From positions 310,001-374,000 of the forward strand of contig NZ_VIWT01000005.1 of the NCBI RefSeq assembly GCF_007829815.1: a DNA stretch of 64,000 nucleotides, written 5' to 3'. The stretch's first letter is position 1. Each line of letters starts with the position of its first letter. The DNA comes from Kitasatospora viridis (GTDB taxonomy: Bacteria; Actinomycetota; Actinomycetes; Streptomycetales; Streptomycetaceae). Below, piece by piece: positions 34,353 through 42,159 of this stretch. The translations under genes were made by a program, and so were the position numbers. The notes under the pieces were generated by a model, which made no database searches, was not told the origin of the DNA, and was given only the letters and a program-made list of their open reading frames with translations.

Positions 34353-34727
34353 CTAGAGCTCGCCGCAGAGGAAGCTGGTCTGGGCAGTCGCGGTGTCGCC
34401 TGCGGAGTCCGTCACGGTGACCTCGACGGTCGTGTGCTGACCCAGGTTGCAGATGCCCCAACCGTCGTCAGGGCTCATGTAGCCACGGAAGGTGGCGTTG
34501 ACCACGCCGCTGAAGGCGTAGGTGTAGCTGCCGGTGCCCCCGCTGGCCCAGGCGCTGCAGTCGAACTCGTCGACGTTCACCTTGCCCGGCATCAAGCCGT
34601 CGTCCGTGCAGGCTCCGGTCCCGAAGCCGGCGGTGAGCGTGGTGTCGGCGTGCGCCGGGGTGGCGACGCCGAAGGCGGCCAGTGCGAGGAGCAGCGGAGC
34701 GGCGAGGCGTGCGGCGGACCTGGTCAT
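34353..34727 (-). CDS. Small secreted protein
   Basis: This 124-aa protein has a Sec signal peptide (hydrophobic core PLLLALAAFGVATP, likely cleavage after AHA at about residue 27). The mature part has four cysteines and a beta-rich C-terminal half (TTVEVTVTDSAGDTATA), suggesting an Ig-like or small beta-sandwich domain. AGAGGGAG lies just before the ATG at 34727. Function unknown. Confidence 0.72.
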   Translation of the reverse strand: MTRSAARLAAPLLLALAAFGVATPAHADTTLTAGFGTGACTDDGLMPGKVNVDEFDCSAWASGGTGSYTYAFSGVVNATFRGYMSPDDGWGICNLGQHTTVEVTVTDSAGDTATAQTSFLCGEL

Positions 34728-35043
34728 CGGACTCCCTCTTTTGGTCCGGGTACGGACGCAAGTTCCGTACACCAGTGGGTAGTTGGCGCTGACGAGCGCG
34801 AGTTGACTGTGCCTGGCAGGCCGGACCGGACTCAAGGTTGCCGTTTGTAAACTCGCGTAAAGCTACGGTCGAAGAAGTAGTCGGAGCTTCGGCGGGGGAG
34901 ACCCGCTGTGATCCAACGGGCTTGCGCCAAAGCGGAGTCGGATCACGCCAAAGAGCCGCTCGGACGGTGATCGACGATGACGGCCCGGCGGCCGGGCTGC
35001 CAAGGTACCTGCCGCACAGTCCGCACTCCGGAAGGGACCCCCC
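34728..35043. promoter_or_regulatory. Divergent intergenic region between two small secreted-protein genes
   Basis: No gene is supported in these 316 nt. It has lower GC than its surroundings, with GTAAACT and CGTAAAG near 34845-34863, and must hold the two outward promoters. I could not place specific boxes. Confidence 0.35.
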
Positions 35044-35361
35044 ATGCTGACGCTCAACCGCGTCCTCGGCACCTCACTCGCCGCCGGCGCACTACTCCTC
35101 GTCGGACTCGCCCCCGCCGCCTCCGCCCAGGCCGCCCCCGGCACCACCGGGGACTACTACGCCACCGGCTGGGCCTTCTACTCCCAGACCGCCGCCCTCA
35201 ACAACGCCACCAACGCCGTCTACAACTACGCCAACACCCAGGGCTTCCCGTCCACCGAGTGCACCACGACCAGCCAGCAGCTCTGGCCCACCGTGGCAGT
35301 CGGCCAGCCGGTCCGCTGGAACGCCAAGGTCCAGATCCACTGCGCCGCCCCGTCGGCATAG
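35044..35361 (+). CDS. Small secreted protein
   Basis: This 105-aa protein has a clear Sec signal (AAGALLLVGLAPAASA, cleavage near residue 28). The mature part of about 75 residues is rich in Tyr, Asn and Thr and has two cysteines, in STECTTTS and IHCAAP, which may form a disulfide. GGAAGGGA precedes the ATG. Not recognised; it diverges from another small secreted protein of similar size. Confidence 0.7.
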   Translation: MLTLNRVLGTSLAAGALLLVGLAPAASAQAAPGTTGDYYATGWAFYSQTAALNNATNAVYNYANTQGFPSTECTTTSQQLWPTVAVGQPVRWNAKVQIHCAAPSA

Positions 35362-35373
35362 CGGCGGAGCCAC

Positions 35374-35401
35374 GTGTGCTGCCCCGGCCGGGGCAGCACA
35401 C
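35374..35401. terminator. Perfect 28-nt palindrome, bidirectional terminator
   Basis: The arms GTGTGCTGCCCCGG and CCGGGGCAGCACAC are perfectly complementary with no spacer. The palindrome lies between the convergent secreted-protein and DUF397 genes, 12 nt after one stop and 13 nt from the other. Confidence 0.75.
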
Positions 35402-35414
35402 ATCCGCACGCCGA

Positions 35415-35618
35415 TCAGCGGGCGGGCAGATCACCGGCCTTGACGTCGGCGACGAAGGCCGACCACGCGTCAGAGCGGAAGACCAGCAAGGGTCCCGCCG
35501 AGTCCTTGGAGTCACGAACCGCCGTCCGCGCGGGCACATTCAGCGCCACCTCCACGCACTCGCCCTGCGAGCCGCTGTAGCTGCTCTTGCGGAAGTCGAA
35601 GACCGCGCGATTGCTCAC
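35415..35618 (-). CDS. DUF397 domain protein
   Basis: This 67-aa protein has FRKSSYSGSQGECVEVA, then VRDSKD and a final WSAFVADVKAG, the full DUF397 pattern (BldB belongs to this family). The GTG start follows AAGGAG. It is the distal gene of an HTH-DUF397-DUF397 group. In Streptomyces such small proteins act with Scr1/WhiJ-type regulators; the partner here is probably the gene at 35925. Confidence 0.9.
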   Translation of the reverse strand: MSNRAVFDFRKSSYSGSQGECVEVALNVPARTAVRDSKDSAGPLLVFRSDAWSAFVADVKAGDLPAR

Positions 35619-35697
35619 CGATACTCCTTGATCGAATCACCCATCGAACCGACCACGCTGCCCGCAAGCTTCGCCGCCCTCACCGCGTGCACCTGCG

Positions 35698-35907
35698 TCA
35701 GGAAGCCCCGAACTCGCCCGCCTTGAGCCCTGCGACGAAGGTCGCCCACGACTTGGCAGGAAAGACGAGCGCCCCGCCGCTCGGGTCCTTGCTGTCCCGC
35801 ACGGGGATGATGCCGGCGAAGCCGTCCGCGACCTCGACACAGTTGGTTTCGGTCCCGCTGAAGCTGCTCTTGAACCAGCGGCCATGGGGCAAGTCAGGGG
35901 CGGTCAT
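35698..35907 (-). CDS. DUF397 domain protein
   Basis: This 69-aa protein has WFKSSFSGTETNCVEVA, VRDSKDP and WATFVAGLKAGEF. I chose the ATG at 35907 because GAGG lies 5-6 nt upstream; starts at 35925 or 35928 would overlap the HTH gene stop. It lies 17 nt after the regulator gene and 79 nt before a second DUF397 gene. Probably a partner of that regulator. Confidence 0.88.
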   Translation of the reverse strand: MTAPDLPHGRWFKSSFSGTETNCVEVADGFAGIIPVRDSKDPSGGALVFPAKSWATFVAGLKAGEFGAS

Positions 35908-35924
35908 CGCGTACCTCAATCTCA

Positions 35925-36788
35925 TCACGTCGAGTGTTCGTGCAGCATTCGTTCCAGGAACTCCTGGGACTGCGCCGGGGCGAGGGCAGCCGCGCGGATG
36001 TGGTTGAACGCGAACTTGTAGCGGCTGACCTGCTGTTCGGTCTCCAAGTAGAGGGTACTCGTCATCGCCTCGATGAGGATCACGTCCTGTTCGTCCTGCT
36101 CTGGAAAGGACAGAGCGGTGAAGGCTCCTTCGACCCCTGGATGCGCGCCCACCTCGAACGGGAGCACCTGGAGCGTCACGCTGGGCTGGTCGCAGGCAAG
36201 CAGCAGGCGCTGTACCTGACCTCGCATCACTTCCGCGCCGCCGATCCTCTTGCGGAGCGCGCCTTCGCCGATGACGGCCCAGAGCTGTTGTGGATCTGCT
36301 GCCAAGAAGCGTGCCTGGCGCTCCATCCGGAGGCGAACTCGCTTTTCGACCTCCTCAGCTGACGATCCGGCGCGTCCGCCCTTCATGAGGCCTCGCACAT
36401 AGTCTTCGGTTTGGAGTAGACCGGGGACCAGGATCGGCTCGTAACTCCGGATCTGGCTCGCCGATGCTTCCAGACTGAGGAACTCGGCCGTGGTCGGGGA
36501 CAACACATCGTTGTAGACGTGCCACCAGCCGCGCTTCCGACTCTCCTTGGCGAGTCCGGTCAGCTGGTCACGGGTCTTGGCGTCCGTCACCCGGTAGAGG
36601 CTGAGCATCTCTCGCAGGTCGAGTGCTCGGACGCCGCTGCGGCCGTTCTCGATCCGGCCGATCTTGGAGGCGTGGCAGGACAGTTCGACACCCACCTGCT
36701 CTGCGGTCAAGCCCGCCTCCTCTCGAAGGCGACGTAGCTCCGCCCCGAGACGGCGGCGGCGCACGGTTGGACTCTGGTCTGCGGGCAT
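35925..36788 (-). CDS. Scr1/WhiJ-type helix-turn-helix regulator
   Basis: This 287-aa DNA-binding protein has an N-terminal XRE helix-turn-helix (about 10-65, with LRRLREEAGLTAEQVG and SKIGRIENGRSG), then the long C-terminal Scr1-family domain with SYEPILVPGLLQTEDYVRG and a late QVLPFEVGAHPG. The ATG at 36788 has GGGAGG 7 nt upstream. It is followed by two DUF397 genes and diverges from an anti-sigma-like ATPase, the gene set seen at whiJ/abaA-type developmental loci. The divergent promoter contains palindromes that may be its operators. Confidence 0.92.
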   Translation of the reverse strand: MPADQSPTVRRRRLGAELRRLREEAGLTAEQVGVELSCHASKIGRIENGRSGVRALDLREMLSLYRVTDAKTRDQLTGLAKESRKRGWWHVYNDVLSPTTAEFLSLEASASQIRSYEPILVPGLLQTEDYVRGLMKGGRAGSSAEEVEKRVRLRMERQARFLAADPQQLWAVIGEGALRKRIGGAEVMRGQVQRLLLACDQPSVTLQVLPFEVGAHPGVEGAFTALSFPEQDEQDVILIEAMTSTLYLETEQQVSRYKFAFNHIRAAALAPAQSQEFLERMLHEHST

Positions 36789-36868
36789 GTCCGCACCTCC
36801 CTGACGATCGGGGATCAGTCTCCTCCCTCCCAACAGAGGAGATCCAACTTCCGTCAGCCTTTCGGGGA

Positions 36869-36947
36869 CACTTCTGAAGTGCGGGTTGCACTTTAGGTGC
36901 GAGTGGGAGCAGGCTACCAACTGTTGAACACGTGTCACTTCAAGTGA
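36869..36947. promoter_or_regulatory. Cluster of palindromes, candidate operators of the Scr1-type regulator
   Basis: Three related inverted repeats share the CACTT/AAGTG core. CACTTC-T-GAAGTG lies at 36869-36881. AAGTGC-gggtt-GCACTT lies at 36877-36893 and overlaps the first. TCACTT-C-AAGTGA lies at 36935-36947. They lie in the divergent promoter between the HTH gene and the HATPase gene. Confidence 0.6.
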
Positions 36948-37056
36948 GCATGTTGGTTCGTCAACTGGCCTTGCCCTGCCTGGCCTCGGCCGCTTGTGAC
37001 TTCCCGGTGCTCACGGCGCTCACTTCATCCAGCCGCACTCAGTCGGGAGCTGCACC

Positions 37057-37500
37057 ATGCCCGAAATGCCCAACGACCTCCTCGTCCTGCCACTCACCGC
37101 CACCTGCTGGCTCCCCCGCAGCAAGCGTGCGCCCGCCCTCGCGCGCCGGAGGCTGCGCGACCTGCTCGCGGGCGTGGCCGGCGGCCTCCGGTTCGTTGAC
37201 GTCGGCGAGTTGCTCGTCAGTGAGCTCGTCACCAATGCCTGGCAGCACGGCACCGTCCCCGGTCAGCGGATCTGGGCCGGCTTCGAGGTCGACCACGAGC
37301 GGCTCTACATCGCCGTCGAGGACGCCAGTAGCACCGAGCCCCTGGTCCGCCCGATGACGATCGGTCAGGAGGCGGGCCGTGGCCTGCTGATCGTCGATCA
37401 GCTCGCTCGCGAGTGGGGTTGCAGCCCCCGTGAGGGCGTCGGCAAGAGGGTCTGGGCCGTTGTCGGCCCGACGCCCGGCGGTGCGGAGCCTGCGCAGTGA
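37057..37500 (+). CDS. ATP-binding protein, anti-sigma-factor-like HATPase
   Basis: This 147-aa protein has a GHKL ATPase fold as in RsbW/SpoIIAB-type kinases. The N-box reads SELVTNAWQHG (about 50-60), followed by VEDASS and GRGLLIVDQLAREWG. GGGAG precedes the ATG. It diverges from the Scr1-type regulator, as in abaA-like loci, and its stop overlaps the next gene (GTGA). Likely a regulatory kinase or anti-sigma factor; the partner is unknown. Confidence 0.9.
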   Translation: MPEMPNDLLVLPLTATCWLPRSKRAPALARRRLRDLLAGVAGGLRFVDVGELLVSELVTNAWQHGTVPGQRIWAGFEVDHERLYIAVEDASSTEPLVRPMTIGQEAGRGLLIVDQLAREWGCSPREGVGKRVWAVVGPTPGGAEPAQ

Positions 37501-37808
37501 CTGCCATGCCGCCTGCCGCCGAACCAGAACCCGTGCCGGTCGTCGTTGAATTGACCGGGGTCACCTTCCCGGCGGCCTTCCCCTGCCTGCCCGAGGCCCT
37601 CGCCGCCCTCTGGCGGGCGATGCAGGTCCTGCCGCTCGGTGACCTCCAGCATGACTGGTTCGGCTACTACCTCACCCGCGAGAACGCTGCCGACCACGTC
37701 GCACGCGCCTTGGCGCGGGACGGCGACCTCGCACTCTCCTTCGTCCTCCCCGGTTCCTCCCAGCAGCACTTGCTGCGCGTGTGGTGTGCGCCGTCCGTGG
37801 AACCGTAG
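37497..37808 (+). CDS. Hypothetical protein downstream of the HATPase
   Basis: This 103-aa protein is not recognised. It has a Pro-rich N-terminus, then an alpha/beta segment with TRENAADHVARALARDGDLALSF in pieces and a terminal LLRVWCAPS. Translation from the GTG that overlaps the HATPase stop codon indicates coupling and a shared role. No signal or membrane segment. Confidence 0.65.
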   Translation: MTAMPPAAEPEPVPVVVELTGVTFPAAFPCLPEALAALWRAMQVLPLGDLQHDWFGYYLTRENAADHVARALARDGDLALSFVLPGSSQQHLLRVWCAPSVEP

Positions 37809-37976
37809 ACCCGACCTTCGTGGCGACGGCGCGGAACGCGGCCCCGGCGGTCATTCGGCCGCCTGGGCTCGGTGACCGCGGTGGTCGGCGTGCCGTCCTC
37901 ATCCTGGCGCTTGGCGGGTGTGCTGTTCTCGACTGTGAGTCAGCAGCACTGGGCTCCGCGAGGATAGGTTCATCCG

Positions 37977-38513
37977 ATGACCAACGAACCCGTTCGCCGT
38001 CTCACCGGGACCGAGTATGCCGACATCTGGAACCGCTTCGATGCGGAGTTCGGCTTCCGGCCCAGCATGTCCGTCTTCCCGGGGATCAAAGAGTCGGCGC
38101 CGTCGATCACTTGGAGTCTTGACGCGCTTGATGACGATCCCGGGTACCGGAAGCTCGATCGCCTGGTCGACGTCGTGCAGGACGGGCTCGCCGGTTGCAG
38201 TGAGCCGGGGGAGGGGCTGTGGGTGCTGGACTGGCAGCACACCTGTTACCGGGTCCGTCCGGATCTGCCGGTGGGGGACGTGTTCCTGCCTGCCGTGGTC
38301 GAGGGGCGCTCGCGGGCGGGGTGGCCGTTCGGGCCGTACCCGGATGGTGATTACACCGTCCATCTTGCGGAGGACCTTCGGTTCGGGACCTTCGGGCACC
38401 CGTGGGAGCACTCGCTCTGCGTGTTCGGTGCCGAGTTGCTGGCGGCGGTCCAGGACGACGTCCAGCAGGTCCTGAAGCGCGTCCTGCGCCGTGACGGTGT
38501 GGCTGCCGATTGA
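37977..38513 (+). CDS. DUF2716 family protein
   Basis: This 178-aa cytosolic protein has the family pattern: WNRFDAEFGFRPS near the start, PSITWSLD, GPYPDGDYTVHLAEDLRFGTFGHPWEHS in pieces (PDGDY, EDLRFGTFGHPWE), and LCVFGAELL. Function of the family is unknown. It is separated by 168 nt from the HATPase group and converges on the PqqD-like gene 23 nt away. Confidence 0.8.
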   Translation: MTNEPVRRLTGTEYADIWNRFDAEFGFRPSMSVFPGIKESAPSITWSLDALDDDPGYRKLDRLVDVVQDGLAGCSEPGEGLWVLDWQHTCYRVRPDLPVGDVFLPAVVEGRSRAGWPFGPYPDGDYTVHLAEDLRFGTFGHPWEHSLCVFGAELLAAVQDDVQQVLKRVLRRDGVAAD

Positions 38514-38536
38514 GGCGGGCCCTTTCCCGTGCCGCC

Positions 38537-38806
38537 CTACGCGCCGTCGGGCGGCGCCTCGACCAACCCGGCCGCGTCGAGCGCCGCGAGGGCGAGCTCC
38601 ACTGACGCCGTGTCGGCCTCCGGCCTGACCCGGGCCGCCGCAGCAGTGAGCCCAGCCAGCGGCAGCGTGCCGTCGGCCAGGCGGTAGACGACAGCGCACA
38701 GTGGGCTCAACACGTGGCCCTGCTCGGCGCGTTCGTCGTAGACGGCCAGTCGGCCGTCCGGCAGCTCCAGTACGCGCACCTGGTCGCGGCGGGCGGTCGG
38801 GGTCAT
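38537..38806 (-). CDS. PqqD-like winged-helix protein
   Basis: This 89-aa protein matches the PqqD fold: an N-terminal beta strand pair with LPDGRLAVYDERAEQGHVLSP, then the helix-turn CAVVYRLADGT and a C-terminal helix ending LDAAGLV. PqqD-like domains bind precursor peptides and hand them to modifying enzymes. Here its ATG overlaps the stop of a fused glycosyltransferase (ATGA), so the two are probably made together. The candidate partner peptide is the secreted protein at 40436, but the sequence does not prove this. Confidence 0.75.
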   Translation of the reverse strand: MTPTARRDQVRVLELPDGRLAVYDERAEQGHVLSPLCAVVYRLADGTLPLAGLTAAAARVRPEADTASVELALAALDAAGLVEAPPDGA

Positions 38807-40410
38807 GGGGTGAACTGGTCGCGCAGGTCGGGGGCGACCAGCTCGATCTGGTTGGCCTGGGCGGCGATGACCGGGACGGTGCGGTAGCAGTCGGGTCGGG
38901 TCCAGCGGGCGAGGTACTGGTCGATGGCGGTGTTGCGCTGGATCCAGGTCGTCATCTCCTCGACGGTGTCGGGCAGTTCGTCGAGCAGACGAGTGAAGGC
39001 GCTCCGGTGGTAGGCGATGGCGTGGGTGGTGGTCACGCCGGTGACGGTCTCCAGGTGGTGGCAGCCCTCGGGGCGCGGGAAGGTCTTGCCCCAGTCGGCG
39101 CCGCCGAGGTAGAGCAACGACCACTCCCTCCCTTCGAGTTCGGCCAGCGCGCGGCGCAGCACCCAAACGGCGCCGGGGAGGAAGACGGCGTCGTCCTCCA
39201 GCACCAGCACGCTCTCCAGGCCGTCGATCCGGGCCTGCCGGATGGCCTCGCGGTGCGAGAGCGCGCAGCCGATGTGGTGGTTGGCGGCTGTGGCGAAGGC
39301 GGGTTGGCGGTGGACCTGTTCGGGGCGGATGCCCAGGGCGGCCAGCCGGCCCTCCATGGCCTGCCAGCGGTCCGGGCGCGCGTCGAGGTTGATGCAGGTG
39401 ATGCCCCCGAAGGCGGTGAACGGGTTGTTCCGCTCAGCCCGGTAGTCGGCCAGGCCCTGTCGGACGAGGGCGCCGCCCACCAGGGAGGCGAAGTGTTCGA
39501 GGGCCTCGTCCGCGCTCTGGTCGAGTTCGTCGAACCCGATCAGGTAGTTGCGCAGGCGCTGGTACCAGTCCTGGGTGCGGGTGGTGGCGCCGGGTACGTC
39601 GAAGCGGTGGGTCCAGCGCAGGGCGGGCAGGCAGAGGGTGCGGCCGCCGGCGCGGCGGAACTTCTCCTGGAGGTGGCCCTCCTCGCCGCCGTGGCCGGCG
39701 AAGGCGGGGTTGAGGCCGGGCCAGGCGGCGGTCCGGCAGGCGAACACGCCCAGGCCCTGCATGCCGATCTCGAAGGGCGGCGCTGCGGGGTCGGTGCCGC
39801 GCGGGTCGGTGCCCCAGACCCCGTACATGCACTGCCGCCAGCGGGGCTCCCAGTGGGTGGACACCTTGCGCCCGTCCGGGGAGACCAGCGGGCCCTGGAG
39901 GAGGTCGTCGCTGTCGGGGTGCGCGTCGATGTGGTCCAGCAGTGCGGCCAGGGCGCCGGGCGGCAGTTGGACGTGCGAGTCGACGCACAGCACCCAGTCG
40001 GAGGCGGCCTCGCGGAAGATCCGGTCGCGGGCGGCGGTGCCCACCCGGCGGTCGTAGGGCACGTAGCGCAGCTGGGGGACCTGCTGCTCCAGCTGCTTCA
40101 GGGCCCAGGAGCGCGGGCCGGTGGGGTGGTTGTCGACGACCAGGATGTTGATCCGGTCGATGACCTCGGCGTGGTAGAGCAGCAGGCTCATCACGGTGAA
40201 GTACACGCCGTCGTAGTCGTCGTAGGTCGCCATGCCCACGGTGAGGGTGCGGTGTTCCTGGGCCGCTCCCGGGGCCGGGCGCTGCCGGAAGCGGTCGCCG
40301 GGCGCGGCCACCAGCTCGCGCAGCGCCGCCAGCCCGACCTCGTCGACCGTACCGACCTCGTCGACCTCGTCAGCCGTGCCTGCCGTGCCGACCGGATCCG
40401 TCGTCGTCAT
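38803..40410 (-). CDS. GT2-GT25 fusion glycosyltransferase
   Basis: This 535-aa protein carries two glycosyltransferase domains. The GT2 part (about 50-290) has TVGMATYDDYDGVYF, ILVVDNHPTG, DWVLCVDSHVQ (DxD-like) and GHGGEEGHLQEKFR. The GT25 part (about 320-530) has ITCINLDARPDRW, GCALSHREAIR and VLVLEDDAVF. GGAG lies 7 nt before the ATG at 40410. No signal peptide or membrane helix, so it acts in the cytosol. It lies 25 nt after a secreted-protein gene and overlaps a PqqD-like gene. GT25 enzymes of this type act in cell-surface glycan synthesis; the PqqD partner suggests a peptide acceptor instead. Confidence 0.88.
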   Translation of the reverse strand: MTTTDPVGTAGTADEVDEVGTVDEVGLAALRELVAAPGDRFRQRPAPGAAQEHRTLTVGMATYDDYDGVYFTVMSLLLYHAEVIDRINILVVDNHPTGPRSWALKQLEQQVPQLRYVPYDRRVGTAARDRIFREAASDWVLCVDSHVQLPPGALAALLDHIDAHPDSDDLLQGPLVSPDGRKVSTHWEPRWRQCMYGVWGTDPRGTDPAAPPFEIGMQGLGVFACRTAAWPGLNPAFAGHGGEEGHLQEKFRRAGGRTLCLPALRWTHRFDVPGATTRTQDWYQRLRNYLIGFDELDQSADEALEHFASLVGGALVRQGLADYRAERNNPFTAFGGITCINLDARPDRWQAMEGRLAALGIRPEQVHRQPAFATAANHHIGCALSHREAIRQARIDGLESVLVLEDDAVFLPGAVWVLRRALAELEGREWSLLYLGGADWGKTFPRPEGCHHLETVTGVTTTHAIAYHRSAFTRLLDELPDTVEEMTTWIQRNTAIDQYLARWTRPDCYRTVPVIAAQANQIELVAPDLRDQFTP

Positions 40411-40435
40411 CGCTCGCTCCGACTCCCGGTCGCCG

Positions 40436-40912
40436 TCAGGGGGCGCTGCTCGCGCAGTCGGTGCCGATGGTGATCGCCCCGTGGGCCGAGGCCGTGGCGT
40501 GCACGCCGTCACCGACCAGCACGGCGTTGTAGCCGCTCAGCAGTTCCTGGACGGTGCCGGGGCCGAAGTTCTCCGAGGCGCTGATGCCCGCGCTGCCGTC
40601 GTAGCCGGTGTAGGCGGAGCCCAGCTTGCGGCCGTCGGTGGTGAAGAACTCGATCAGCGCGCCGACCAGCGGCCGGCCGGTGATGGCCTCGGTGGCGGTC
40701 GCGGAGAGGTTCTCCAGCTGCATCTGCGTGACGTTCAGCGTGGCCTGACTGGCCCCCAGGTGGGTCGGCACCAGGCTGGGGCAGTCGACCTCGCCGCAGA
40801 CGGGCGGCTTGGCCATCGCGGGCGTGGCGGCGGAGGCGGTGATCACCCCGAGCGACACCGTGCTGATCGCGACGGTCGCGACCTTGGCGAACTTGCTTCC
40901 CGCGAATCCCAT
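40436..40912 (-). CDS. Secreted protein at the head of the glycosyltransferase operon
   Basis: This 158-aa protein has a Sec signal peptide (VATVAISTVSLGVITASAA, cleavage near AMA-KPP at residue 35). The mature part has Cys pairs PVCGEVDC and a late TDCASS, and a beta-sandwich-like stretch GRPLVGALIEFFTTDGRKLG with TGYDGSA, similar to Ig-like or transthyretin-fold repeats. GGAGG lies 9 nt before the ATG at 40912. It is followed after 25 nt by the GT2-GT25 gene. No family recognised. Confidence 0.75.
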   Translation of the reverse strand: MGFAGSKFAKVATVAISTVSLGVITASAATPAMAKPPVCGEVDCPSLVPTHLGASQATLNVTQMQLENLSATATEAITGRPLVGALIEFFTTDGRKLGSAYTGYDGSAGISASENFGPGTVQELLSGYNAVLVGDGVHATASAHGAITIGTDCASSAP

Positions 40913-41082
40913 GTGGCCCGGCCTCCGTGCTGGATGACGCCCCGTCGGTTTGCTCGGTGTCATCTCAGCCGAACGGCCCACCGGGTCGCAGTCGGCAATC
41001 GGGACATAGCGGACTCCGGTCGCCCTCTTCGTCCCAATGGGTGACCACTGCGCTCGGAGCCGCGTTCGCCCACCGGCCCCAC

Positions 41083-41126
41083 GTGCGGGACGGGTTCGCG
41101 GGCTGCCCGCCCAACCCGTCCCGCAC
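41083..41126 (-). terminator. Strong hairpin terminator after the aldo/keto reductase
   Basis: Perfect 14-bp arms GTGCGGGACGGGTT (41083-41096) and AACCCGTCCCGCAC (41113-41126), with an inner GGGC/GCCC stem, lie 15 nt after the reductase stop on the minus strand. Confidence 0.75.
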
Positions 41127-41140
41127 GCCGCGCGGTTCGG

Positions 41141-42007
41141 TCAGACCGCCTTCGCCAGGGTCTCGAACTCCTCGTCCGACAGCTCGACCGAGGCGGCCGC
41201 GACGTTCTCCTCCAGGTGCGCGACCGACGACGTCCCCGGGATCGGCAGCATCACCGGCGAGCGCCGCAGCAGCCAGGCGAGCGCCAGCTGCGAGGGCGTC
41301 GCGCCGTGGTCGGCGCTGATCCCGGCCAGCGGACCGCCGGCGGCGGCCAGGGTGCCCGTGGCGATCGGGAACCACGGGATGAAGGCGAGGCCCTCGCGCT
41401 CGCAGTGGTCGAGGACGTCCTCGGAGCTGCGGTCGGCGAGGTTGTAGAGGTTCTGCACAGAGACGATCTCGGCGGTCGCGCGGGCCCGCTCGATCTCGGC
41501 CACCGACACCTGGGAGAGGCCGATGTGCCGGATCTTCCCCTCCTCCTGGAGCCGCACCAGCTCGCCCAGCGACTCCTCGACCGGCACCTGCGGGTCGATC
41601 CGGTGCAACTGGTAGAGGTCGATGCGCTCGACGCCGAGCTTGCGCAGGCTCGACTCGGCCTGCCGACGCAGGTAATCGGGCCGGCCGTTCGGCTCCCACC
41701 GGTCGGGGCCGGAGCGGGTGAAACCGCCCTTGGTGGCGATCACCAGGTCGGCCGCGTACGGGTGCAGCGCCCGCCGGATCAACTGCTCGCTCACGTCCGG
41801 CCCGTAGGAGTCCGCGGTGTCGATGAACGTCACCCCGAGCTCGACCGTGCGGCGCAGCACCCGCACGGCCTCCTCGGGGTCCTTCGGCTCGCCCCACACG
41901 TCGGGCCCGGTGATCCGCATGGCGCCGAACCCGAGCCGGTGCACCGGCAGGTCGCCACCGAGCGGGAAGGTGCCGGAGGCCGCCGCGGGGGCGGGAGTAG
42001 TACTCAC
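41141..42007 (-). CDS. Aldo/keto reductase
   Basis: This 288-aa NADPH-dependent (alpha/beta)8 reductase shows the catalytic tetrad: Asp and Tyr in FIDTADSYGP, Lys in VIATKGGF, and His in DLYQLHRID. Cofactor-binding IPGTSSVAHLEENV lies near the C-terminus. The GTG at 42007 has AGGAA about 6 nt upstream and gives the normal family length; the longer open frame to the right is noncoding shadow of the regulator gene. It is transcribed alone, 152 nt downstream of an AfsR-like gene. The substrate is unknown. Confidence 0.92.
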   Translation of the reverse strand: MSTTPAPAAASGTFPLGGDLPVHRLGFGAMRITGPDVWGEPKDPEEAVRVLRRTVELGVTFIDTADSYGPDVSEQLIRRALHPYAADLVIATKGGFTRSGPDRWEPNGRPDYLRRQAESSLRKLGVERIDLYQLHRIDPQVPVEESLGELVRLQEEGKIRHIGLSQVSVAEIERARATAEIVSVQNLYNLADRSSEDVLDHCEREGLAFIPWFPIATGTLAAAGGPLAGISADHGATPSQLALAWLLRRSPVMLPIPGTSSVAHLEENVAAASVELSDEEFETLAKAV

Positions 42008-42159
42008 AGAGGTTCCTCTTCCCACATGCCTTGACCGCGCTGGACGCACGGGGATCACGGCCGTCCGCCGCCGCAGCCGCGGGCCGGCCACCAGGCACCC
42101 TTCCCCGCTCGGGCCACACCATGCGGGCCGGCTCGGGGCCGGGCTCGGCGGGCGCACGA

